A stretch of 64,000 nt of DNA from an uncultured Candidatus Actinomarina sp. (GTDB taxonomy: Bacteria > Actinomycetota > Acidimicrobiia > Actinomarinales > Actinomarinaceae), in assembly GCA_902555985.1 (NCBI GenBank), contig CACDUI010000004.1, forward strand, positions 30,581 through 94,580, in the 5' to 3' direction. The stretch's first letter is position 1; each line of letters begins with the position of its first letter. Under the pieces are notes generated by a model. That model made no database searches. It was not told the DNA's origin and worked only from the letters and a program-made list of their open reading frames with translations. Positions 36,949 to 45,197 of this stretch are shown here, piece after piece. The position numbers were made by a program, and so were the translations under genes.

Positions 36949-38210
36949 ATAAAAAATTTTTGATATTATTTATCTTGGTAACTTTGGTTTTTTCAATTAT
37001 TGCGTATAAACCAGCTGATATAGTAATTGCCGGCCCACATATGACAGATCTTGAATATTTTAAAGATGAGCTTCAAATTATCGAAAACTCTACAGGTTTA
37101 AAAATTAAATACGAAATATACTCTGATATTGAAACACACCTCGTTGATAATCAGAGTACATCTATAGATATTGCGATTATTCCAAACCCACAAGGTGTTA
37201 TAAATCTAGGTGAGCGTTCAGTAGTTATGCCAATTGATAATATAATTTCTTTAGATACGTTAAATAATTTTTACTCAAAACATTTGCAGATAATTACAAC
37301 TTCTAAAAACTCGAATAAAAATTACGGTGCTTTTTTTAGACTGTTTCCTAATTCTATGATTTGGTACAACGTTGAAAAATATAATGATATTGGTTCTCCG
37401 GAATTTCAATCCTATGATGAAATTTTAGATTTCACTCTAAATTATTCAAAAAACAATAATAATCTTTGGTGTCTTGATATTGAAAGTGGAGCATCTACTG
37501 GGTGGATAGCAACAAACTGGTTAGAAGATTTAATATTAAGCCAACATGGTCTGGAATTATATGATGAATGGAGTAATCTAAATGTTTTATCTTCTGAAAA
37601 AAGAATATTAGATTCTATTACCAGTATTGGTAAGTTGTTGTTTATAGACAATGCTGTCTACGGAACAAATAAAAGAGTTGTTAGAAAGGAATTTAGGAAT
37701 AACTTTAAAAACTTACTTAGTGAAGATGTAGATTGTGTATTTTCATGGGCAGGCCATTATGCAAATTTTTATATGCCAGAGGACAAAACCTTTGGTATAG
37801 ACTATGACTTTTTTAAATTTCCATCAACAACAAATAGAGATACTTCAATTGTAGGAATAGGAGATATTTTGACCGTTTTAAACCATTCAGATTCAACGGT
37901 AAAAGTTTTTAATCTATTGATAGATGATACTTTTGGAAAAGAATGGATGAACAAACAAGACGCTACTTATGTACCAGCAAACAAACAAAATAAAAATTTA
38001 ATTATGAATCCATTGACATTTAAAGAGTCCAAGTTAATACAATCATCACTTATTGAAAACACTTTTCGTTATGATGCTAGCGAATTAATGGAGAGAAAGA
38101 TTGGTGCAGATGCACTTTGGATAGCATTAAAAAACTATATTGATATGGGAAGAGAAAGAGCATACAGAGGAATTGAGGATATTACTGAGGAATTGGACAG
38201 CAATTTCTAA
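36942..38210 (+). CDS. Diverged second sugar-binding-like protein, lipobox lost
   Basis: 422 residues. Regions such as GASTGWIATNWLEDLIL and NTFRYDASELMERKIG align with the binding lipoprotein at 32483 (GASGWLATDWMEDIM; NAFRFDASDLMPPEVG), so it is a paralogue. The N-terminus has a hydrophobic segment (about 6-21) but no cysteine in a lipobox, so it may be an anchored or secreted protein. It starts within the last bases of the ROK gene and ends exactly where the convergent ATPase gene ends. It could be a second binder for the same permeases, a sensor, or a decaying copy; the reading frame is intact. Confidence 0.82.
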   Translation: MVDKKFLILFILVTLVFSIIAYKPADIVIAGPHMTDLEYFKDELQIIENSTGLKIKYEIYSDIETHLVDNQSTSIDIAIIPNPQGVINLGERSVVMPIDNIISLDTLNNFYSKHLQIITTSKNSNKNYGAFFRLFPNSMIWYNVEKYNDIGSPEFQSYDEILDFTLNYSKNNNNLWCLDIESGASTGWIATNWLEDLILSQHGLELYDEWSNLNVLSSEKRILDSITSIGKLLFIDNAVYGTNKRVVRKEFRNNFKNLLSEDVDCVFSWAGHYANFYMPEDKTFGIDYDFFKFPSTTNRDTSIVGIGDILTVLNHSDSTVKVFNLLIDDTFGKEWMNKQDATYVPANKQNKNLIMNPLTFKESKLIQSSLIENTFRYDASELMERKIGADALWIALKNYIDMGRERAYRGIEDITEELDSNF

Positions 38211-39386
38211 CTATGTAATTGCTAGTCCGGAATCTGGATCAAAGTAATGAATCTTTGTTGGGTCAAGTGCAAGATTTATTTTTTGACCCTCTTCAACAGC
38301 TGAGTTTGGATTAATTCTTGCAATAAATTTAGTTTCATCTCCTAGTACTGAAATATCTTCACCATCATCAGCAAGTATTTCTTCGATAGCTTCTGTCTGT
38401 ACTGGTTTTATATCTTTATAGAAATGAACATAGGTATCAGATCCTAACTGTTCAAGTAAAGATACTTTAATACTCACCTGTTCGCTAAATTCTTTTTCAT
38501 TTGCGTAAACAGAGTCTTCAAAAGCTTCTGGCCTAATTCCAACAACAATTTCTTTACCTTCAAAGCTATTTAATGCTTCGGGTGCATCTGATACTTTAAT
38601 TATGCTGTCTCCAAATTTTATATTTGTATTTTTTCCAGTTTTCGTTGGAGTTCCATAAACAAAGTTCATTGAAGGGCTGCCAATGAATCCAGCTACAAAA
38701 ATATTTTTTGGATATAAGTAAATTTCTCTTGGGGTGTCAATCTGTTGAAGAACACCTTTTCGAATAACAGCAACCCGATCACCCATAGTCATAGCTTCTA
38801 CCTGATCGTGTGTTACATATAAAGTTGTAGTTTCTAATTGAGCATGGAGCTGTCCAAGCTCTGCTCTCATTTGAACTCTTAATTTAGCATCTAGGTTAGA
38901 AAGAGGCTCATCCATTAAAAATGCCTGTGGGCTTCTTACAATTGCTCTACCCATCGCAACTCTTTGTCTTTGACCACCAGAAAGTGCTTTTGGCTTTCTT
39001 TCAAGTAATTCATCAATCTCTAGTGTTTTTGCGGCTTCTTTCACTTTTTTATCAATTTCATCTTTAGGAAGCTTACGTAGTTTGAGTGAGAAAGCCATAT
39101 TGTCATAGACTGACATATGAGGATATAATGCATAGTTTTGGAAGACCATTGCTATATCTCTATCTTTTGGTGCAACTTCGTTTACTATTTTATCAGCGAT
39201 TGAAATTTCACCTTCAGTTATATCTTCTAACCCAGCAACCATTCTAAGAAGCGTAGTTTTTCCACAACCAGATGGACCAACAAGAACTACAAATTCTCCG
39301 TCATTGATTTCTATACTTACATCTTCTAAAGCGCGTGTTCCATTTGGATATATTTTTCCTGCGCTCGAAATATTTATTGCACCCAT
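38211..39386 (-). CDS. Sugar ABC transporter ATPase (MalK/UgpC/MsmK type)
   Basis: 391 residues. Walker A GPSGCGKTT at 37-45, signature LSGGQ at 135-139, Walker B with Asp159-Glu160, then a C-terminal TOBE/OB regulatory domain (from about 235). It is the likely energy source of the permeases at 33.9-36.0 kb, which lack their own ATPase gene; in actinobacteria a single MsiK-type ATPase often serves several sugar importers. It is transcribed toward them and its stop abuts that of the preceding gene. Confidence 0.93.
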   Translation of the reverse strand: MGAINISSAGKIYPNGTRALEDVSIEINDGEFVVLVGPSGCGKTTLLRMVAGLEDITEGEISIADKIVNEVAPKDRDIAMVFQNYALYPHMSVYDNMAFSLKLRKLPKDEIDKKVKEAAKTLEIDELLERKPKALSGGQRQRVAMGRAIVRSPQAFLMDEPLSNLDAKLRVQMRAELGQLHAQLETTTLYVTHDQVEAMTMGDRVAVIRKGVLQQIDTPREIYLYPKNIFVAGFIGSPSMNFVYGTPTKTGKNTNIKFGDSIIKVSDAPEALNSFEGKEIVVGIRPEAFEDSVYANEKEFSEQVSIKVSLLEQLGSDTYVHFYKDIKPVQTEAIEEILADDGEDISVLGDETKFIARINPNSAVEEGQKINLALDPTKIHYFDPDSGLAIT

Positions 39387-39486
39387 AATTTAATGTTTTT
39401 AGTGTAGCTAAAATTTTCAAAATTTAAAACTAAATTGCTTTATATTATTATGTAATAAACCAATTTGAATTTAAAATAATACATGT

Positions 39487-40983
39487 ATGGTACAAGTCCC
39501 ACTCACACGAGTAACGACCCTAAATGACGGCAACTCAAAGTCAATAACAGATTCTGACTACGTCGTTTACTGGATGATTGCATTCAAAAGAGTAGGTTAC
39601 AACTTTGCATTACAACGTGCAGTTGAGTGGGCAAATAAATTATCTCAACCATTATTGATCCTAGAACCATTAATTCTTGACTATCCAATGTCTAGTATTC
39701 GTTTTCACAAATTTACTCTTGAGGGCATGAAAGAAGTTGATGAAATGATTGCTGGCACAAATGCTTATTACTATCCTTTTGTAGAGCAGTCCGCACAAGA
39801 ATCAGAAGGACTCTTAAAAGAAATTTCAAAAAATGCATCTGTTGTTATTACAGATGATTATCCAACATATTTTGTTCCACAAATGATTGCAAAAGCCTCT
39901 GGGGAAGTTGATACAAAATATGAACTTGTTGATTCTAATGGAGTTGTACCTATCAGACTCTCAGAAAAAGAATATGTTAGAGCTCACGACTTTAGAAGGT
40001 ATTTACATAAAAACTTGGAGGATTTTATTATTGAAACACCTCTTGAAAATTCTTTGGAATTATTAGATAAAAAATTTGACCCATCTCAATTAAAAACTAT
40101 TCAAAAAAAATGGGAACCATATAACTTTAAAGAACAAAATATTGACGACTTTTTACAAAATCTAAACATTGACAAAACTGTAGAGATTAGTTCAATACAC
40201 GGTGGGTATTCGTATGCATTAAAACAGCTCAATAAATTTATTGATGTTGGTTATCAAGACTACGCAATGTATAGTAGTAATCCATCAAAAGAGGCTAGCA
40301 GTCAATTATCACCATATTTACACTTTGGACAAATATCAACGCATGAAGTTTTCGAAAAAATATCTAAGTTGGAATCGTGGTCTCCAGAGACAATTAATCC
40401 AAAAATGCAAGGAAGACGACAAGGATGGTGGGGAAGTACAGAAAATTTTGAAAGTTTTATGGATGAATTGATTACTTGGAGAGAACTTGGTTATCACACT
40501 TGTGTAAGGAGAGCTAATTATGATCAATACTCAAGTCTGCCTGAGTGGGCAATAAAAACCTTACATGAACATTCCTCTGACGAACGAGAACATGTTTATT
40601 CTCTTGATGAACTCACATTTTCACAAACGCATGATGAGATTTGGAATGCAGCTCAAAATCAATTACGCACACAAGGAATAATTCAGAATTATTTAAGAAT
40701 GCTTTGGGGCAAGAAAATATTGGAATGGACACCTAATCCACAAATAGCACTTTCTTATATGATTACCCTTAATGATAGATTTGCTTTAGACGGAAGAGAT
40801 CCCAATTCCTATTCTGGTGTATTTTGGATTCTTGGGAGATATGATAGAGCATGGGGGCCTGAGAGAAGCATTTATGGCAAAATTAGATATATGACTTCAG
40901 ACTCAACTTCAAAAAAGTTTAATTTAAAACCGTATCTAGAAAAATGGAGCAATGAATCATTAGGCATTCATACTAGTTTGTAG
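39487..40983 (+). CDS. phr: Class II CPD photolyase
   Basis: 498 residues. It uses FADH- and blue/near-UV light to split cyclobutane pyrimidine dimers. The C-terminal half has the class II signatures: WNAAQNQLRTQGIIQNYLR (about 390-410), LWGKKILEW, LDGRDPNSYSGVFW and LGRYDRAWGPERSIYGKIRYM. The N-terminal alpha/beta domain is present. The start ATG lies in a 10-base palindrome, ATACATGTAT (39479-39488). It lies just upstream of rhodopsin but is separated by 122 bases. Confidence 0.93.
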   Translation: MVQVPLTRVTTLNDGNSKSITDSDYVVYWMIAFKRVGYNFALQRAVEWANKLSQPLLILEPLILDYPMSSIRFHKFTLEGMKEVDEMIAGTNAYYYPFVEQSAQESEGLLKEISKNASVVITDDYPTYFVPQMIAKASGEVDTKYELVDSNGVVPIRLSEKEYVRAHDFRRYLHKNLEDFIIETPLENSLELLDKKFDPSQLKTIQKKWEPYNFKEQNIDDFLQNLNIDKTVEISSIHGGYSYALKQLNKFIDVGYQDYAMYSSNPSKEASSQLSPYLHFGQISTHEVFEKISKLESWSPETINPKMQGRRQGWWGSTENFESFMDELITWRELGYHTCVRRANYDQYSSLPEWAIKTLHEHSSDEREHVYSLDELTFSQTHDEIWNAAQNQLRTQGIIQNYLRMLWGKKILEWTPNPQIALSYMITLNDRFALDGRDPNSYSGVFWILGRYDRAWGPERSIYGKIRYMTSDSTSKKFNLKPYLEKWSNESLGIHTSL

Positions 40984-41105
40984 GAATAAAGTTACATCAA
41001 TTTAAAAAAAAATTTTGTAAAAATATATCAAAATTATTCAAAATGAATAAAATTATATAGTGATTTAATTCACAATGTATTATTAAACAAAAGGAGTAGG
41101 CTAAA

Positions 41106-41765
41106 ATGGCTGAACTTACTTACAGACTCTTTATGGTGGCAACAGTGGGTATGCTCGCTGGTACAGTATTTTTACTTGCATCATCTAGAGAAGTAGATGC
41201 AAAACACAGAAGAGGAGTATACATCTCCGCTCTTGTGACAGGAATAGCTTGGTATCACTATAACAAAATGACTGGCTCATGGGCTGGTGGAGATTATGAT
41301 ACAGGCTTAAGATATGTCGATTGGATCCTAACAGTACCATTAATGTTTGTAGAGGTACTTGCCGTAACATCTTCAGGTGCAGAATATAACGAAAAAGTTA
41401 GAAACTGGGGATTAGCTGCTGTCGTGATGATTGGTGGCGGTTACTATGGTGAGACATCAGCTGCAGGCAGTGATGCATACTGGGTAGGATTTGTAGTAGC
41501 AATGGCTGCATACATTTACTTGATGAGAAATCTTCAAGCAGAAGGTGCAGGATTAAAAGCTGCTGAAGCCGAACAATTTGAGAAAATTAAAAATCTTATA
41601 CTTGTCGGTTGGATAATATATCCACTAGGCTATCTTGCTCCTGTAGCGGGTGACTTTGATGCAGTCAGAGAAGTCCTTTACACAATTGCTGACATAATTA
41701 ATAAAGTTGGTCTTGGTGTATTGGTACTTGGAATGGCAAGAATCAAGTCAGGAGAAAAAGTCTAA
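41106..41765 (+). CDS. Light-driven proton pump rhodopsin (actinobacterial)
   Basis: 219 residues, seven helices, no signal peptide, shorter than proteorhodopsin (about 250). Retinal-binding Lys200 is in helix G (DIINKVG). The proton-pump triplet is Asp72, Thr76 and Glu83 (VDWILTVPLMFVEV), and His51 matches the Asp-partner histidine of proteorhodopsins. The spectral-tuning position, eight residues after Asp72, is Met80, associated with green absorption. An AAAGGAG site precedes the ATG and a strong terminator follows, so it is a single-gene unit. No retinal synthesis gene is in the window. Confidence 0.95.
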   Translation: MAELTYRLFMVATVGMLAGTVFLLASSREVDAKHRRGVYISALVTGIAWYHYNKMTGSWAGGDYDTGLRYVDWILTVPLMFVEVLAVTSSGAEYNEKVRNWGLAAVVMIGGGYYGETSAAGSDAYWVGFVVAMAAYIYLMRNLQAEGAGLKAAEAEQFEKIKNLILVGWIIYPLGYLAPVAGDFDAVREVLYTIADIINKVGLGVLVLGMARIKSGEKV

Positions 41766-41787
41766 GACTTTTTTGAATAAAATTTGA

Positions 41788-41822
41788 TGATAGGCGGCAT
41801 TGTCCGCCTATCATTTTTTTTT
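41788..41822 (+). terminator. Rho-independent terminator of rhodopsin
   Basis: TGATAGGCGG and CCGCCTATCA form a perfect 10-bp stem with loop CATTGT, followed directly by nine T residues. It is the clearest terminator in the window, 22 bases after the rhodopsin stop. Confidence 0.92.
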
Positions 41823-41846
41823 GGGGTAAATTTTTTTTGGGGTAAA
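41815..41846 (+). repeat. 16-base tandem duplication between rhodopsin terminator and dsbB-like gene
   Basis: The unit of eight T residues followed by GGGGTAAA occurs twice in a row (41815-41830 and 41831-41846). The first copy includes the terminator T-run; the second supplies a G-rich stretch 11 bases before the next ATG. Confidence 0.85.
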
Positions 41847-41853
41847 ATTCTAT

Positions 41854-42372
41854 ATGGACTTAATAGTTTTTTTTAATACATTATTCGGCTTCTTTACTTT
41901 TGTTGCTTGGGCTATCAGCTTGTCTATATTGTTTTTAATCTTTACTAAAAAAAGATTTTCTAAAATCATTAATGATCAGTTTTATAATTTTGCAACAAGT
42001 GTTGCAGTATTCTGTTCAATTGGAAGCCTAGTATATTCAGAAGTTGTTGGTTTCATACCATGTAAATTTTGTTGGTATCAAAGATATTTGATGTATCCTA
42101 TTGCATTAATTCTTGTTATTGGTTTGTTTAATAAAAGATTTATACGTGCTGGATATATAAGTCTCGCTGGTGTTGGTGTTGGTATTTATCATATATTTCT
42201 TCAAAATGGTGGTGGTGGAGGAGGTTCATGCGCATTAGATGTTCCATGTAATCTTAAATATGTCGATATCTTCGGATTTATTTCAATTCCAGTTATGGCA
42301 AGTACCGGATTTTTAACTATATTTTTAGCCTTACTGTATTATGATTTATCGAGGAAGGAAATAGTTGAATAA
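41854..42372 (+). CDS. DsbB-like disulfide bond formation membrane protein
   Basis: 172 residues, four or five membrane segments. Two cysteine pairs sit in the expected outward loops: Cys70-x2-Cys73 followed by WYQRYLMYP, and Cys126...Cys132 after a run of seven glycines. Such proteins pass electrons from a thioredoxin-like partner to a quinone, making disulfides outside the membrane. The gene overlaps the thioredoxin-like gene by 8 bases. Bacterial BdbC/DsbB naming is a matter of subfamily; function is well supported by the cysteines. Confidence 0.9.
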   Translation: MDLIVFFNTLFGFFTFVAWAISLSILFLIFTKKRFSKIINDQFYNFATSVAVFCSIGSLVYSEVVGFIPCKFCWYQRYLMYPIALILVIGLFNKRFIRAGYISLAGVGVGIYHIFLQNGGGGGGSCALDVPCNLKYVDIFGFISIPVMASTGFLTIFLALLYYDLSRKEIVE

Positions 42373-42967
42373 AAATTTTATTATTGCTGGTGGAGTTGTT
42401 CTTGCTATTGGTCTTGCTGTTGCCATAGGCGTTACTCTTGTTGACGAACCACTAGATGGTAATTTACCAGAGGGAGAAACTACAGTAAATGGTGATATCC
42501 TTCCAGAATTTGCTTCTGAAAACGATGATAATATTGCTAGAGGTCTGGCAGCTCCAATTTTTTCTGCACCAAATGAAAACTCTGAAATAGTTACGATTGA
42601 AAAAAATGGCAATGCAAAAGCTTTAATATTTCTTGCCCACTGGTGTGGGTATTGTCAGCAAGAAGTTCCTGTAGTACAAGAGTATGTTGATTTAATTGGA
42701 GTGCCGGACGGTATTGAATTAATAGCAATTGCAACATCAATAGACAGAGCTAGAGATAACTATCCACCACATGATTGGTTAGCAAATGAGGGATGGTCAG
42801 AGACACAGCTTTACGATCTTGATAAAGAAATTGCAACTGCATACGGACTAAATGCATTTCCTTACTGGGTGTTTTTAGATAAAGATTTGAATGTTGTAGC
42901 AAGAAGAACTGGAAACCTTCCACAGGATCAAGTTGGACAACTTCTTGTAGCTCTAGCTAATCAGTAA
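42365..42967 (+). CDS. Membrane-anchored thioredoxin-like protein (DsbA/TlpA type)
   Basis: 200 residues from a TTG start with GAGGAAGG 5-6 bases upstream. One N-terminal membrane helix (about 5-25), an acidic spacer, then a thioredoxin fold with active site Trp93-Cys94-Gly-Tyr-Cys97 and a cis-Pro loop (NAFPYWVFLD). The pairing with the DsbB-like gene suggests it is the disulfide donor to exported proteins. A reductive TlpA role cannot be excluded. Confidence 0.88.
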   Translation: MNKNFIIAGGVVLAIGLAVAIGVTLVDEPLDGNLPEGETTVNGDILPEFASENDDNIARGLAAPIFSAPNENSEIVTIEKNGNAKALIFLAHWCGYCQQEVPVVQEYVDLIGVPDGIELIAIATSIDRARDNYPPHDWLANEGWSETQLYDLDKEIATAYGLNAFPYWVFLDKDLNVVARRTGNLPQDQVGQLLVALANQ

Positions 42968-42968
42968 T

Positions 42969-43592
42969 TTATTTTGTCAGCACCGCTATGTAGACAAATT
43001 TAAACAAACCCATTCTTTCTATATTGCAATATTGGAAAGGGTGGGTTTGAAAATATTCTTCAGGTTGAGGGTATTTATCTAATGAGCTGTGAAGAAATCT
43101 GTACTCTTTTAAGTTAAAGGTCAACAATCCAATTAATAAGGTTATTTTGAAGGTTCCAACCTTATGCAGTAATTTAAGTAATTTATTTTTAGGCCTTGTC
43201 ATATCAAGAAGAATAAATTTTCCACCTGGTCGTAAAACTCTATATATCTCTTCAATTCCTTTTGTTGGATCATTTACATTTCTCCAAACAAAAGCACAAT
43301 AAACACTATCGAATGAGTTATCTGGAAACGGAAGGTTTTCAGCACCACCAATTATTTTATTTTTAAATTTATTAAGTTGGAGCATCTTTTCGTCTGGGTC
43401 AATTGCTGTTACTTCGTGGTTTTGAAGTTGTTGAAAAGCAGCACCAGTTCCACTTCCAAGATCTAAAACCCTTGTACCAGTTACATGACTACTAGCTTTA
43501 CTTCTCCATGACTTATCAAATCCAAGAGTTATAACAGAATTGATTAAGTCATAAAACTTGTATATGTTTGAAAAGTTAGCTTTTTCAGCCAA
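42969..43592 (-). CDS. menG: Demethylmenaquinone methyltransferase
   Basis: 207 residues. UbiE/MenG family: FYDLINSVITLGFDKSWR at 13-30 is the family-specific start and RVLDLGSGTG (41-50) binds SAM; LRPGGKFILLDM is the post-II motif. It makes the last methylation of menaquinone. It lies directly after the prenyltransferase fusion (start and stop adjacent), supporting a menaquinone role. It converges on the thioredoxin-like gene with 1 base between. Confidence 0.9.
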   Translation of the reverse strand: MAEKANFSNIYKFYDLINSVITLGFDKSWRSKASSHVTGTRVLDLGSGTGAAFQQLQNHEVTAIDPDEKMLQLNKFKNKIIGGAENLPFPDNSFDSVYCAFVWRNVNDPTKGIEEIYRVLRPGGKFILLDMTRPKNKLLKLLHKVGTFKITLLIGLLTFNLKEYRFLHSSLDKYPQPEEYFQTHPFQYCNIERMGLFKFVYIAVLTK

Positions 43593-45110
43593 TTACAGAA
43601 TGTATGCTACTGCTAGCAAAATACCAGTAAGGAAATGAATACCTATTGTAGATACGTTTACTAGAAGAAGTTCGTAAGGAACTTTTTGGCGATCAGCTTC
43701 TGGATTATTCCATTTAACCATCCATTCATCTGCCATTTTGAAAGCCTTCCAAACAAGTGCTAGGGGGAGTAACGCCATAAAAGCATATACAGTGCCGTAA
43801 TCTGTAAAGAAACTTAAAGCACCAACAAAAGCTACAGCAACAAATGCTTCAATCATAAATTGTTTATATAGTCTCATAGGTTTTTCTAACTTCATCCATT
43901 CGCCATGTTCTGCAGTTCTGACTACCCATGTATTTTTACCTACTGCAGCATCTGAGGGAGCATCTTGGAACTGATTAATCCATACAATAAGCATTACAAG
44001 AATAGCAATTGGGACAGATGCAATTAATGCCTCAACCCAATTCCATTCTGAAACTAAATTTTGGTGTATTGGATCAGTTAATACATAATGAGCTCCCATT
44101 ACCATGACCGGACCAAATCCAAGTGCAATTGCAATTTCTCCAAAACCTTTATAACCAAGCCTTACTGGGTCGCCTGTGTAACCTAGGGCCAAGAATGTTC
44201 CAATTATTCCTGTCCATAAAATTGGAGTGTTACCAAAAAATGAACCACTTACTTGTTGATTTAGATAAAGACCTATTGCAACAGTTCCAGTAATACTAAC
44301 TAGTGCAGTTAACAGCACTTGTCCAGGGGTCATTAGGCCAACTTGTATAACTCGACTACCACCATTAAATGGACTTGCTACTTTGTTTATTTCATCTGCA
44401 TTTGAAGTGTGATCAAAATAATCATTGGATGAATTTGTTGCAACCTGAGCTAATGACGCTCCACCAAGAACTAGCCAAAACATTCTCCATGACCAACTTG
44501 AATCTAGACCAGCTTCTTTTAAGTCATTCCATGCAACTGCTGCACCAATAAAAATTGGAGCAAAAGTAGCAGTTAAGAACGGAGCGCGAATAGTCCTTAA
44601 CCATAATCCAATTCTTTTTAATCCAAGCTTGAAGGCCATTTTAACTGCCGAGGTTTTGTTTGCTGGATATGTTTTCCACTCAAATTTTTCTTCTTGAAAA
44701 AAGTTAACATATTTTATAGTTGTTGGCTTTACTCTGTAATAACCAACCACGTCATTTTTAATTAAAAACTCATCTTCCATGAATTCCTTAAATGCTTCAG
44801 TTGTGTTTAAAACAAGCTCATAAGCTCTTTTCTTTTCGTCTTCATCTTTAATTTTGTAGCACTCGGCATCTATTTGTAATCCCTCAATACCTTCTTGTCC
44901 TTTAGGCCAAATTACTACATGGACTCGTGGATTCAATCTAATTTGTTCTGCTTTACGAGTAGGGTGGAAGGTAAAAAATACTAAATCTTCACCATCTCTG
45001 CTGAAAAATACAGACGCTCCAGATGAGTTACCACCAACGCTGGTGGCAATAAACATTCGATCAGCTTGGTCTAAAACATTTTCAATTTTTTTATCTAAAA
45101 CGTCATTCAT
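43593..45110 (-). CDS. Flavin-domain (PNPOx-like)/UbiA prenyltransferase fusion, probable MenA
   Basis: 505 residues from the ATG at 45110; an ATG at 45161 would add 17 residues unlike the domain. Residues about 1-150 are a pyridoxamine-phosphate-oxidase-type split barrel (RMFIATSVGG, HPTRKAEQIRLNPRVHVVIW, YYRVKPTTIKYVN). Residues about 165-505 are a UbiA-family prenyltransferase with about eight helices, NDYFD (229-233) and NQFQDAPSDAAVG as the two Asp-rich motifs, and SPFNGGSRVIQVG. The second part resembles MenA, which prenylates 1,4-dihydroxy-2-naphthoate; adjacent menG supports this. Joining it to a soluble flavin-type domain is unusual. Confidence 0.85.
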   Translation of the reverse strand: MNDVLDKKIENVLDQADRMFIATSVGGNSSGASVFFSRDGEDLVFFTFHPTRKAEQIRLNPRVHVVIWPKGQEGIEGLQIDAECYKIKDEDEKKRAYELVLNTTEAFKEFMEDEFLIKNDVVGYYRVKPTTIKYVNFFQEEKFEWKTYPANKTSAVKMAFKLGLKRIGLWLRTIRAPFLTATFAPIFIGAAVAWNDLKEAGLDSSWSWRMFWLVLGGASLAQVATNSSNDYFDHTSNADEINKVASPFNGGSRVIQVGLMTPGQVLLTALVSITGTVAIGLYLNQQVSGSFFGNTPILWTGIIGTFLALGYTGDPVRLGYKGFGEIAIALGFGPVMVMGAHYVLTDPIHQNLVSEWNWVEALIASVPIAILVMLIVWINQFQDAPSDAAVGKNTWVVRTAEHGEWMKLEKPMRLYKQFMIEAFVAVAFVGALSFFTDYGTVYAFMALLPLALVWKAFKMADEWMVKWNNPEADRQKVPYELLLVNVSTIGIHFLTGILLAVAYIL

Positions 45111-45197
45111 AATGCCAACGTTAATATGCTTGTGAAATAATGCACAAAGTATTTGGCGCAATATTTTAAATTTTTATACCAATTAATATAGTTAGAC

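Noticed and set aside
36942..38210. Pseudogene call for the second sugar-binding protein
   Set aside because: The frame is intact over 422 codons and translationally coupled, so decay is not shown by the sequence.
39479..39488. Palindrome ATACATGTAT at the photolyase start as an operator
   Set aside because: Ten-base AT-rich palindromes are common in such DNA and this one includes the start codon.
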